DNA of 64,000 bases from Pseudomonadota bacterium (GCA_018821715.1 JAHJLN010000344.1:24165-88164), one strand, 5' to 3'. Shown: positions 19,589 to 29,674, counted from the stretch's first letter. A program made the numbers and translations. The notes: generated by a model not told the origin, from the sequence alone.

Positions 19589-20266
19589 ATGAATAATATC
19601 CTGATACCAGCATCAAACCCTGAAGATTGGAAAAAATTCCTTGCTGACCCTGAAAAACAGTGGAAAAAGGGTTATTCAGCAAGGACTCTTGCTTATTGTT
19701 GGCATGCTGCTAATGGTATTCCCGCTGAAGTATTGTCTGTTTTGAAACAATTGCCGGAACTATCCAGAATCGAACCATTATTTATTATCCCTGAGCATAA
19801 AGTTTCACTGCCAGGTGGTGGAGCGCCTTCACAAAATGATATCTGGGTTCTTGGAAAAACCGACATGCATTTGATATCAATCACAGTTGAAGGGAAAGTT
19901 TCTGAACCATTCGGGCCTACAGTCGAGGAGTGGTTTAAAAACCCATCTCCTGGCAAAGAAAAACGACTTAAGTTCTTGTGCGAAGAATTAGGTCTGTCTT
20001 ATCCGATTCCAAACAATATTCGATATCAATTGTTACATAGGACTGTATCTGCCATACTGGAAGCCAAACGATTTCAAACTGACCGGGCGGGAATGATTGT
20101 ACATTCGTTCAGCCCTGCAAATGAGTGGTTTGAAGATTACCAGACATTTATTGATCTATTCAAACTCAATGCTGATATAAATAAGTTGGCTTTGACCACC
20201 TTGCCAAATGGGATAGTGTTGTATTTTGCATGGATTCACGGGGATGAAAAATACTTGGAAATTTAA
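19589..20266 (+). CDS. DUF6946-like protein
   Basis: DWKKFLADPEKQWKKGYSARTLAYCWHAANGIP..., PEHKVSLPGGGAPSQNDIWVL, VEGKVSEPFGPTVEEW; family name recalled, not searched. Confidence 0.6.
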   Translation: MNNILIPASNPEDWKKFLADPEKQWKKGYSARTLAYCWHAANGIPAEVLSVLKQLPELSRIEPLFIIPEHKVSLPGGGAPSQNDIWVLGKTDMHLISITVEGKVSEPFGPTVEEWFKNPSPGKEKRLKFLCEELGLSYPIPNNIRYQLLHRTVSAILEAKRFQTDRAGMIVHSFSPANEWFEDYQTFIDLFKLNADINKLALTTLPNGIVLYFAWIHGDEKYLEI

Positions 20267-20286
20267 CTTGGGATAGACTTTAAATT

Positions 20287-20427
20287 AAAATAAATGAAGA
20301 ACGTTTGACAGAAATCGAGATAAAATTAGCTTATCAGGAAAAAACCATCAAAGATTTGAATGATGTTATTTGTGATCAGCAGAAGGAAATTGAAAAACTC
20401 GGTTCAATCTGTAGCGTTTGGATTTAA
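20287..20427 (+). pseudogene. slyX-like: Degenerate/truncated SlyX-like ORF without ATG
   Basis: Frame reads (I)NEERLTEIEIKLAYQEKTIKDLNDVICDQQKEIEKLGSICSVWI*; SlyX N-terminal signature. Confidence 0.5.
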
Positions 20428-20461
20428 AATTTGATATTTGCTTGCATGTAGTTTCACAAAA

Positions 20462-20502
20462 TGATAGCTGACAGGCTGATGATAAAAAACTGTCAGCTAT
20501 CA
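20462..20502. repeat. Perfect 13-bp inverted repeat
   Basis: TGATAGCTGACAG-N15-CTGTCAGCTATCA. Confidence 0.7.
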
Positions 20503-20987
20503 AGCGAATATATTCCTATGATTCAAGATAGTTGAATGGCCAGTAAGTTGACAGATTGCGCTTTTTAGTGCGAAGGTTGGGGTTACCCCTATAAAGCAAG
20601 AGGGAAAGGAATCTGTTCGGGAATAATTTTGACAACGTAAGACATAGTCAACTCCTCAAAACCTTTAACATCCCGATATAAATAAAAACAGTTTTTCGTT
20701 AAAGATTGAAGTCAAGATTATGCATTTTATCTTTGAATGCTGAACGGTCAATTAAACTACAGATTGAATTTTCCTGTTGCTTTTCGCTGTCAGGAATGAT
20801 TATCTCAGGTTATGTTGTAAGCTTTTGATAAAATATCACAATTATTCCATCTGGATATTATTCTAACATAAATGATATCCGGATAGTATTAATACACGAA
20901 AGATATGCACCACCTACATATCATAAAATATGCGGAATCGTTCAGTCACTTTTTAGGTATAGAACAAAATATATATGGGGTTTGACC

Positions 20988-23900
20988 ATGGAACCAATTT
21001 TCAAGAATTCTGATAAATTGTTAGAGGACGCTTCAAAAGGCGAATTAGTACTATTTCTTGGCGCCGGGATAAATGTTGGTTGTAAAATGGGAGACCCCCC
21101 ATTAGACGCACCTCTTGGTAATACATTGCCAGCTGATATTTCTAACCATTTTTTTCCAGAAGAACCATACACCGGCGAAAGCTTAAGATCTGTCTCCGGG
21201 AAAATACAAAAGATTAAAACTGATAAAAAATTACGTGAATATTTAGCTAAAAGACTGCACCCGGTTGAGTTATCAAACGCTCTATCGTTAGTACCCTTAA
21301 TCAAATGGAAAAGCATTTATACGGTAAATATAGATTACGGTATTGAAACCGCGTATGCTAAAATCAGTGATAAAGTGCAAAACATACATCCAATTATTCT
21401 CCCCAATGATCCTGTCGCTGCTGATATTGATATGGAACTCCCCTATTATAAGTTGCATGGTTGCCTAATGAATAATGAAAGCAACGTAATTTTTTCGCAT
21501 AGAGATTATACAAAAGCTCGAGAAAAAAATTTAAGATTGTTTGCTCATCTAACAGTTACTCTATGCGAATCATCTTTATTATTCATTGGTTTTGGATTCG
21601 AAGATTCTGATTTCTTCGATCTTTGGGAGAGTGTAAAAGATTATGGAGGGTCATCATCTAAGTTTAGAACTCATTATTTAGTTAAGCCCTCCCCCCTTCC
21701 AAGCTATATTGAGTCAATGGAGATTGATGGTGTCACGGTAATAGACTCAAAGAGTGAAGATTTTTTACCTTGGCTTAAAGCAAATCTACACAAAACTCCA
21801 GTATCCATAGCAAACAAAATTGTTGAAAGAAGCGCCAGCATTACTAGATGGGCTCAAGAGCAGTATTCAGTTTCTCTGCCCCCAAATATTGCAGATTCAT
21901 TAAAAAAGACCTGTCAAATAGTATCTGAATTAAAATCACCAGTCCGCTTGCCTGAAAATAGCAATTATCTCAAGGGAGCACAACCCTTTTGGGATGATAT
22001 CCAAAATGGTTTGCTTATTAAAAGAGAAATCCAGGAGGATTTGATAGAAGATATCCATGACTGGGAAAGATCAAAAAAACCTAAAATCAGTTTACTATTG
22101 GGTGCTGCTGGCTTTGGAAAAACCAGTGTCTTGATGCAAACTGCTTATGATATCTCAAAAGAAAACGGGCCCATTGTATTATGGGCAAGGCAAAATACTG
22201 AATTTAACCCCATTGCAGTTGCTGAATTCTGTGCCTTTCTCAAGCAGCCCGCAATACTATTTATAGACGATGGTCCAAAATATATGGCCGCAATTCGGAA
22301 ACTTCATTTCGATGCTGTAAGTCATAAAATACAACTATACATTATCGTGGGTGCTCGGCCTAGTGAATGGAATTCTGCACGTGGGACAAGCTCACTATCA
22401 ATTCTTTCAACCTTTCGATTACAAAGGCTTTCTGAAAATGAAATACGTAATTTGTCAATAACATTAAAAAAATCTGGTTTGCTGAAAGAAAAAAATGAAA
22501 ACCTAACCATCGATGAAATTCAAGAGCACTTTGTTAATGTCGGAGAAAATCACATTATCGCAGGTTTGAGAACTGTGTTGTTTGGGAATGATACAAAATT
22601 TAATGAAATTATTGCTGATGAATATTATCGGATACAAAATGAGATAGCTCGAAAAATTTATTTGTCTGTAGCCCTCTCACACAGTCTAGGAATATTTATG
22701 CCTGCGGCGCTGGCTAGCAGATTAACAGAGTTACCGATTATTGATTATCATACAAAAATTGAACTGTATCTTGAAGATATCGTTCTAGAGGATAGCGATA
22801 AAATCTCTGGGGATTTATTGTTTTTTACACAGCATAGAGTGATCGCAGAATCATTGCTTGAATCAGTCGCAGACCCGGAAAGTATTATTCAGTTACTTCA
22901 AAGAATTTCGAAAGCGGTTAACCCACACTCATTTAATGAATATAAACTGTTAACAAGAATTTACGATGAAGATTATTTAGGAACAACTCTAAAAGAAACA
23001 GGGCGGATAAGATCCTTTTATAAATACTTGATGGAAGAATTCCCGGCAGACCCATACATTAAACAACATGCTGCAATTTTTGAATCGAAAGACAAACAAT
23101 TTGATACAGCACGAAACCTTGCGGATGAAGCGATCAAATTGGGTGATAGGCATCCTCATTTTCTAAATACAAAGGGTACAATTTGGTTGCGAGAAGCCAT
23201 TGATGAGTCAAAGCCGGATAGAGCTGAGTATGCCTTAAAGCAAGGGGTATCTTTAATCAGAGAGCGAATTTCGAAAGATGCCGACAAAGAGATACATTAC
23301 CATAGCCTCATTGACAAACTTCTTGATTGGGCTATAAGAAAACCGCATTTATCTGAAGAACAAAGATTGCGTGCCCTTGAGGAAGCTCAAGCAGATTTAG
23401 ATGATGCATTAAGGCTATACCCTATGAGTAGTGAACTTAGCACGTTGATGGGTAGGCTTAACATCGGAATTGAAAGAATTCCAGAGGCCGAAGATAGACT
23501 TAAAAGAAGTATATATTTAGATGCTGGAAATATAAGAGCAATCTTACTCTTAGCAAGCCTTTTAATTAAGAAAGGGGAAGATGATATCGCATTAACCTAT
23601 TTGAATGATGGCATGTCTTATGCTCCCAAAAGTTCAGGTTTATTAAGACTAAAATTAAAATGTTTGATACGATTAAACAAAAGCTGGGACGAACAAAAAA
23701 GAGTATATCTTGAGTATTTAAGGCTGACACAAGATGACTACAGTAAAAGAATTGTTTTTATAAAGGGATTAATAGAACATGGAGACTATACCACAGCAGC
23801 AAGGCAAATTAAGACGATTAAAGATTCAACTATTTCGTTTCATAATAAGCTTAATCTCAGAGCAGATTTGAACTCTGAGGACGGAAGCCCAATGATTGTC

Positions 23901-24089
23901 TCTGGAACATACACATCCTATCGGCTTGGAAAGGGCTTTATTGCTATCCAGGGTTTCCCCCGTAATCTTGATGCTCATTTACAATTATCAACAATTTCGA
24001 ATAGGAGTTATCCTCGTGATGGTGAAATCCTAAAAATTGAAATCGCAGTTAATGGATTGGGTATACATGTAAAAAAAATGGTTTCATAA
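20988..24089 (+). CDS. SIR2-domain / STAND NTPase / TPR-like protein (candidate anti-phage effector)
   Basis: LVLFLGAGIN, YTVNIDYGIE, YYKLHG, LFIGFGFEDSDF (SIR2); LLLGAAGFGKTS Walker A; helical repeat C-terminus. Confidence 0.85.
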   Translation: MEPIFKNSDKLLEDASKGELVLFLGAGINVGCKMGDPPLDAPLGNTLPADISNHFFPEEPYTGESLRSVSGKIQKIKTDKKLREYLAKRLHPVELSNALSLVPLIKWKSIYTVNIDYGIETAYAKISDKVQNIHPIILPNDPVAADIDMELPYYKLHGCLMNNESNVIFSHRDYTKAREKNLRLFAHLTVTLCESSLLFIGFGFEDSDFFDLWESVKDYGGSSSKFRTHYLVKPSPLPSYIESMEIDGVTVIDSKSEDFLPWLKANLHKTPVSIANKIVERSASITRWAQEQYSVSLPPNIADSLKKTCQIVSELKSPVRLPENSNYLKGAQPFWDDIQNGLLIKREIQEDLIEDIHDWERSKKPKISLLLGAAGFGKTSVLMQTAYDISKENGPIVLWARQNTEFNPIAVAEFCAFLKQPAILFIDDGPKYMAAIRKLHFDAVSHKIQLYIIVGARPSEWNSARGTSSLSILSTFRLQRLSENEIRNLSITLKKSGLLKEKNENLTIDEIQEHFVNVGENHIIAGLRTVLFGNDTKFNEIIADEYYRIQNEIARKIYLSVALSHSLGIFMPAALASRLTELPIIDYHTKIELYLEDIVLEDSDKISGDLLFFTQHRVIAESLLESVADPESIIQLLQRISKAVNPHSFNEYKLLTRIYDEDYLGTTLKETGRIRSFYKYLMEEFPADPYIKQHAAIFESKDKQFDTARNLADEAIKLGDRHPHFLNTKGTIWLREAIDESKPDRAEYALKQGVSLIRERISKDADKEIHYHSLIDKLLDWAIRKPHLSEEQRLRALEEAQADLDDALRLYPMSSELSTLMGRLNIGIERIPEAEDRLKRSIYLDAGNIRAILLLASLLIKKGEDDIALTYLNDGMSYAPKSSGLLRLKLKCLIRLNKSWDEQKRVYLEYLRLTQDDYSKRIVFIKGLIEHGDYTTAARQIKTIKDSTISFHNKLNLRADLNSEDGSPMIVSGTYTSYRLGKGFIAIQGFPRNLDAHLQLSTISNRSYPRDGEILKIEIAVNGLGIHVKKMVS

Positions 24090-24201
24090 CTATCATAACG
24101 TGGTCAGATCTAAGTTTGACTCTTGTGAGGAATTAACAAATGTACCGGACTACGCAGAACCCCATACCCCAGTCTGATAAAATCAAATCAAACGAATACC
24201 T

Positions 24202-24375
24202 TTAATCCATCAATATAGCTTTTTGCATAAGCATCTGGTTGTTCTGATAGAAAGGGACATCGGTGTTTCCAAGTACTGTCGGCGGAACATTTGACAATTC
24301 TGACAAATTATCCATTGGTACAATGACCGTTTTAGCACCATTTTGGGGTATTTTGAGCAGTCCCTCGAAATTGCC
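24202..24375 (-). pseudogene. C-terminal fragment of Lon-related (BrxL-like) protein truncated by Tn3 end
   Basis: ...NGAKTVIVPMDNLSELSNVPPTVLGNTDVPFYQNNQMLMQKAILMD reading out of the left IR. Confidence 0.65.
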
Positions 24376-24379
24376 TAGT
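24345..24379. repeat. Tn3 left terminal inverted repeat
   Basis: 34/35 match to right IR. Confidence 0.93.
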
Positions 24380-24932
24380 GTTGCGCTGAAGCTGGTACCC
24401 AACGATACAGAGTGGGGATAGATACGCCCAGGTTCTGAGCTACATCGCGGGGTGGGATCCCATTAGCCAACAGTTTTTTTGCTGATTCGATCTTGCTGTC
24501 TGTCATCTGCCGTTTACGCCCGCCCTTTCGTCCGAGCCGCCGGGCTGCCTCCAGTCCTGCACGGGTACGCTCTACCGTCAATTCTCGTTCCATCTCAGCA
24601 AGACTGGCCATGACATGGAAGAAAAATCGTCCCGACGTTGTGCCGGTATCAATAGCGTCAGTTACACTCTTAAACTGGATGCTTTTTTTATGCAGCTCAC
24701 TGATTAAATCAACCAGTTGTTTTACACTGCGCCCAAGCCGATCTAATTTCCAGACGACAAGGGTGTCACCTTCGCGCAATATTTCCATTGCTTTGATAAG
24801 TCCTGGCCGATCGGCTCGAGTCCCGCTGACTTTATCTTCAAAAAGTTTTTTGCATCCGGCTTTTTCCAACGCATCACGTTGAAGGTCCAAATTCTGGTCT
24901 TGGGTTGAGACGCGTGCATATCCGATCAACAT
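24375..24932 (-). CDS. tnpR: Tn3 resolvase (serine recombinase)
   Basis: MLIGYARVSTQDQNLDLQRDALEKAGCKKLFEDKVSGTRADRPGL... Confidence 0.96.
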   Translation of the reverse strand: MLIGYARVSTQDQNLDLQRDALEKAGCKKLFEDKVSGTRADRPGLIKAMEILREGDTLVVWKLDRLGRSVKQLVDLISELHKKSIQFKSVTDAIDTGTTSGRFFFHVMASLAEMERELTVERTRAGLEAARRLGRKGGRKRQMTDSKIESAKKLLANGIPPRDVAQNLGVSIPTLYRWVPASAQH

Positions 24933-24938
24933 AACCGC

Positions 24939-25313
24939 TCACTTTCTCGTTGGAAACGGCAGCAAACGTAGACGCGTGCGTTTTGGATCAACGGTTATCA
25001 ACGCACCTTCTTCCAATTCGGCAGCCATCTGCCTTAAGGCTGCAATAACTGGCCAGCCAATAACATCTGGGCTGACATTTTCTGCACGGATTTGAACGAC
25101 ACTAGGTTTCTCACCATGTGTTACTGCAAGAATCGCACTGAAATCAAGATCGTGGGTGAGTACAACATAATTGTTGGCTTTTGCATAATCCATGATTTCT
25201 TTGTCCGGTGCATTCGCCGCTCCAATTGTCGACCAATGCGCTGACTCAACGCTGGCATCGTCAAACAGTTTCACCCAACGTGGTGACAAGTTCATATCGA
25301 TCAGGATCTTCAT
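24939..25313 (-). CDS. DUF5615 PIN-like toxin
   Basis: MKILIDMNLSPRWVKLF...YVVLTHDLDFSAILA. Confidence 0.88.
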   Translation of the reverse strand: MKILIDMNLSPRWVKLFDDASVESAHWSTIGAANAPDKEIMDYAKANNYVVLTHDLDFSAILAVTHGEKPSVVQIRAENVSPDVIGWPVIAALRQMAAELEEGALITVDPKRTRLRLLPFPTRK

Positions 25314-25540
25314 GCTTGGATCAGCTCGATTTCACGTTCTTCGGCTCGCCACGCAGCATAACGTATCGCCTGCATGATATCTTCTCGTTCCAGATAGGGA
25401 TAGTCGGCGAGGATAGTCTCGATATTGCTTCCTGCTCCGATCTGCCCAAGGATCATCCCCACCGTCACTCTCATACCACGAACACACGCTTTGCCGCCCA
25501 TAAGATCAGGCTGCTGGGTAATACGATTAAATTGTCCCAT
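25310..25540 (-). CDS. DUF433 antitoxin
   Basis: RITQQPDLMGGKACVRGMRVTVGMILGQIGAGSNIETILADYPYLEREDIMQAIRYAAWRA. Confidence 0.9.
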   Translation of the reverse strand: MGQFNRITQQPDLMGGKACVRGMRVTVGMILGQIGAGSNIETILADYPYLEREDIMQAIRYAAWRAEEREIELIQA

Positions 25541-25684
25541 ATAATCCTCCTTATCGAATCTCATTGAAATAATATTCAATTGAGAATATTATTTCAAGAA
25601 CTATTTTTGAGAATGTGAGAGTCTTGTTTTTGTGTGTGCTCATTATAAATCAGTGAGACTTATCATAAACCTGGGTTATTGAGA

Positions 25685-28600
25685 ATGATTCCTTCAAATG
25701 AAAACAGTAGGCGTATAAGCATTCTTAACCAATCCGAAATAAATGAGCTATATGAAATACCTAAATTTACTGATGATGAAAGAAAATGGTATTTTGAATT
25801 GCATGGCAGTGAACCAAAGTTGCTGAAATTATCAGTTTCCCAGAAAACAAAGGTCGATGCTATTTTACAACTTGGATATTTTAAAGCAAGAAATCAATTT
25901 TTCCAATATCAGCATGAAGACATCCTGATGGATATTGATTACATATTAAATCAATACTTTGATAAATCAGAGATCGGCACAATAAATATCAATCGCGAAA
26001 TAAAACGACAGAATAAAAAAAGGATTCTCGATCTTTTGGGATTCCAATATTTTAGAAAGACAAAACACGGTGAGTCTCTTTTGGCGAAGGCTCGTGGACT
26101 CAACAGGTTGTCGGCCGATCCAATTTTTATTTTCCGCGAACTGATGGAGTTTGTTTACAAAGAAAAAATGACAACTCCAGGATACACAACATTACAAGAT
26201 ATTATTTCTAAAGCCTTATCCTTAGAGCAACAAAGAATCGAACGGATTTTAGAAAAACAATTATCGCCGGAAGAGAAGCAAGAGCTGCTTCAATTAATGC
26301 AAAAAAAAGATAGTTTTTATGCGGTTACCTCATTAAAAAAAATGCCGAAGAATTTTAAACCGAAAGCGATTTATCGGGAAATAGAGCATTACCGGAATTA
26401 TTTATCCATTTATCAAACTACCAAACGATTATTGCCTATGCTCAGGATCTCAAACAACAGCATTGTTTATTACGCCGGGCTTATTGACCACTATACAGTG
26501 AGATCTTTATCCCGCATGAATAAAGGGCCTAAAGCGTATTTATGGCTGTTATGTTTCATTTTCAATCGGACAAAACGGATATTGGATAATTTAGTATTGA
26601 TGTTTAGCTATGTCGCCAATCAATACAAGGTTGATGTTGAAGTGGCGGCCAAAGCCTTAATCATTGCTGATGCAATTGAAAAGGATTCTCAGAATATTTG
26701 TGTTGCCAAACTATTAAGAATATTTATCGACACCAGCATTGATGATTCGGCACCCTTCAATGTTATAAAAGAAAAAGACGTCTATGCAATCGCCCAGCCT
26801 GAAACAATAAATCAAATATCTGCCAGCCTGGAAAACAAAAACGTAGATTATCAGGCAAAATTTACCTGGAAGGCTGTCAGTAAGGTATCATCGGGCTACA
26901 AATTATTGCTAAGAGCCCTTTTGAAAGTCTTGCCTTTTGAAAGTGACCAACATAGAGCATTAATGAAAGCCATGGATTTTTTAAAAACAACATTTTTGAA
27001 CGAAAAGCCTTTATCTAAAGTTTTATTAAAGGATTTCCCCAAACAGCATATCAGTAATAAAATAAGGCCGTTCATTTATAATGATAATGAAAACACTATT
27101 TATACAGATCGTTATGAATATTATTGCTATCAACAGATAAGAAAATACACCGATGCCAGCTCAATTTTTCTAAATGAAAGTATTAAATATCGATCTATAT
27201 CAACAGAACTTATTCAAGAATGGCCAAAAAATAAAAATCAGGTAATTCATAAAATCAACCGACCGATGTTGAGCCAGCCCCTAATCGAGTTTATCAACAA
27301 AAAAGCACGGCCTCTTGATGATAAAATAATTCGGGTGAATGAAGCGATAATTGACGGCAGTAACAACGATGTAAAAATAAAGACGGCAAAAGATGGATCA
27401 TTTCTGTGGACCTTGCCGTATCAGAAAAAAGAGTTTGAAATTAATAATCCATTTTACAATAATTTACCACAAGTAAGCATCGCAAGGCTTTTGCGTTTTG
27501 TAAATCAAAAAACATCATTTATAAATCAATTTACGCATATAAAACCGCACTATGCAAAAGCAAAACTTGATGAAATGGGCATATACGCCTGCATAATTGC
27601 AAATGGAACCAATCTTGGCGTGCTGCAAATGGCCGGAATTAGTGACCTTCGTTTAGCGACTCTTCAAATGACAGATAGAAATTATATCCGTCTTTCAACA
27701 TTAATAGCCGCCAATGATGTTATAAGTAATGCTGTTGCGGCTCTACCCGTTTTTAAATTTTGGGACTTTCAGAAAGGCCTTTTGCATGCCAGTCTCGATG
27801 GCCAAAAATTTAAAACTCAACGCGATACATTGCTTTCTCGTTATTCAAGCAAATATTTTGGATTTGAAAAAGGAGTGGTAGCCTATACGCTGGTTGCTAA
27901 TCACGTCCCTGTCAACGCAAGGATTATAGCAGCGAATGAACATGAGAGCCGTTATTTATTTGATTTGGTATACAATAATACATCTGAAATTCAGCCGGAT
28001 ATTTTTTCATCAGATACAGAAGGTACCAACCGCCTTAATTTCCTACTTTTAAATGTTATAGAAAGAGTTTTTGCTCCACGATATCGATCCCTTCCTACTA
28101 AAACTGAGTCTATCATTTCTTTTTCTGACACCAAAAAATTTGAAAGGTATTTGATCAAACCCCAATCTCGGCTCAATCAAAAACTTGTTTTAAATGAAGA
28201 GGACAACATTAAACACATTCTGGCCTCGTTGCTTTTTGGCGAAACAAATCAAAGCAATATTATTGGGAAGCTTGGTTCGAATAATTTTAATAGCAAAACC
28301 AAACGGGCTCTTTGGGAAATGAATGCTGTTTTAATGACTGATTATTTATTGGATTACGTTGATGATGTCATTCTGCGACAAGCTGTACAGGGTGCACTAT
28401 GCCGAGGAGAAGCCTATCATCAATTACGACGTCACATCTCCATCATTAATGGCAGGCATTTTCGAGGATCAACAGAAATGGAAATAGCTGTCTGGAATGA
28501 GTGTGCTCGCCTGTTAACAAATTCAATTATTTATTACAATGCGTTATTGTTGACAAATTTAATGGGATATTTTGAAAGAACTGGGCAAAAAGAAAAATAC

Positions 28601-28768
28601 GAATTTGTAAAACGGCTATCTCCGGTGGCGTGGATACATATCAATTTTTACGGGCAATATTCATTTATGGGCAATGAGATTATCGATATTGATGAATTAC
28701 TGAGCCAATGTAAAATTAATGACCTTTTTTGTATGGACAAAAATAATAGAATCATCGTACCAAACTGA
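25685..28768 (+). CDS. tnpA: Tn3-family transposase
   Basis: ~1027 aa, DUF4158-like N-term and Tn3 DDE C-term (SLDGQKFKTQRDTLLSRYSSKYFG...; LLTNLMGYFE). Confidence 0.96.
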   Translation: MIPSNENSRRISILNQSEINELYEIPKFTDDERKWYFELHGSEPKLLKLSVSQKTKVDAILQLGYFKARNQFFQYQHEDILMDIDYILNQYFDKSEIGTININREIKRQNKKRILDLLGFQYFRKTKHGESLLAKARGLNRLSADPIFIFRELMEFVYKEKMTTPGYTTLQDIISKALSLEQQRIERILEKQLSPEEKQELLQLMQKKDSFYAVTSLKKMPKNFKPKAIYREIEHYRNYLSIYQTTKRLLPMLRISNNSIVYYAGLIDHYTVRSLSRMNKGPKAYLWLLCFIFNRTKRILDNLVLMFSYVANQYKVDVEVAAKALIIADAIEKDSQNICVAKLLRIFIDTSIDDSAPFNVIKEKDVYAIAQPETINQISASLENKNVDYQAKFTWKAVSKVSSGYKLLLRALLKVLPFESDQHRALMKAMDFLKTTFLNEKPLSKVLLKDFPKQHISNKIRPFIYNDNENTIYTDRYEYYCYQQIRKYTDASSIFLNESIKYRSISTELIQEWPKNKNQVIHKINRPMLSQPLIEFINKKARPLDDKIIRVNEAIIDGSNNDVKIKTAKDGSFLWTLPYQKKEFEINNPFYNNLPQVSIARLLRFVNQKTSFINQFTHIKPHYAKAKLDEMGIYACIIANGTNLGVLQMAGISDLRLATLQMTDRNYIRLSTLIAANDVISNAVAALPVFKFWDFQKGLLHASLDGQKFKTQRDTLLSRYSSKYFGFEKGVVAYTLVANHVPVNARIIAANEHESRYLFDLVYNNTSEIQPDIFSSDTEGTNRLNFLLLNVIERVFAPRYRSLPTKTESIISFSDTKKFERYLIKPQSRLNQKLVLNEEDNIKHILASLLFGETNQSNIIGKLGSNNFNSKTKRALWEMNAVLMTDYLLDYVDDVILRQAVQGALCRGEAYHQLRRHISIINGRHFRGSTEMEIAVWNECARLLTNSIIYYNALLLTNLMGYFERTGQKEKYEFVKRLSPVAWIHINFYGQYSFMGNEIIDIDELLSQCKINDLFCMDKNNRIIVPN

Positions 28769-28769
28769 A

Positions 28770-28804
28770 ACTAGGCAGTTTCGAGGGACTGCTCAAAATA
28801 CCCC
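28770..28804. repeat. Tn3 right terminal inverted repeat
   Basis: ACTAGGCAGTTTCGAGGGACTGCTCAAAATACCCC. Confidence 0.93.
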
Positions 28805-29422
28805 ATTACGGCCCTGGGCAGCTCCTGGAAAGACCTGGACCCTGAGGTGGTGGACCATTATGAATTCGGCGTGTCCATGACCCCCTGCCGTCAGGCCCTG
28901 TTAGACCTGGTCTTTTTTTACGAGGACGGAAAAGATCGCTACGTTATCGTGCCTTTTGCTTCAGGGATAATGCCCCACTATGACAATGTTGAAACTTTCA
29001 CCATCCGAGGCCTGGAGGCCACGGCCAACTGGCAGCCGGTGCCGGAGCTGTCCCTTTTTACGGGCGTCACTCTTCTGGACACGGATCCTTCTGACCTGCC
29101 CTATGCACCGGATGTCACCGTGAGCGCCGGCATGAACTGGCGCTTTCTTGAGCGCTTCAAACTGAGCCTGGATGCCTCCTATGTATCTTCTGCCCATGTC
29201 GGCTCCCAGATCCGGAAGGTGAATACAGACAACAGCACCACTGTTGACAGTTCTTTCCTGATTAACGGAAAAATAAGCTATGCCCTGGATTTGAAAGGTG
29301 CTGCCTGCAAAGCCAATATTTTCCTGGCCGGAGAAAACCTCTTGGATACCGATTACGAGTATCAGTCCGGATACCCCATGCCAGGCATCAATTGCATGGT
29401 CGGGATTCAGATTTCTCTTTAG
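28805..29422 (+). pseudogene. C-terminal fragment of TonB-dependent receptor truncated at Tn3 right end
   Basis: Frame open from the IR: ITALGSSWKDLDPEVVDHYEFGVSMTP...NIFLAGENLLDTDYEYQSGYPMPGINCMVGIQISL*. Confidence 0.85.
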
Positions 29423-29437
29423 ATCTTGCCTTAATTT

Positions 29438-29674
29438 TTACTTATGTGAATGATCATGGGGTTCTTTTTTGTGGTTCCCATGATCATGATCATGAGGCCC
29501 ATGTGTATCTTTATGGTCATGAATCTTCTCTCCGTCATGGCTATGGCGGTGTTCGTGAGCATGCGCATGGCTATGGTTGTGCGCATGGTTATGTTCCTTA
29601 CCATCATGCTGATGGAGATGGTCATGCTCATGGGTATGGTCATGGTCGTGTTTGTGACTGTGCTTGGTTTCCAT
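29438..29674 (-). CDS. Histidine-rich small protein (30 His of 78 aa)
   Basis: METKHSHKHDHDHTHEHDHLHQHDGKEHNHAHNHSHAHAHEHRHSHDGEKIHDHKDTHGPHDHDHGNHKKEPHDHSHK. Confidence 0.75.
   Translation of the reverse strand: METKHSHKHDHDHTHEHDHLHQHDGKEHNHAHNHSHAHAHEHRHSHDGEKIHDHKDTHGPHDHDHGNHKKEPHDHSHK

Larger units (their letters stand above)
24345..28804. mobile_element. Tn3-family transposon with 35-bp terminal inverted repeats
   Basis: Left GGGGTATTTTGAGCAGTCCCTCGAAATTGCCTAGT (24345-24379), right complement 28770-28804 with one mismatch; resolvase + transposase inside. Confidence 0.93.
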
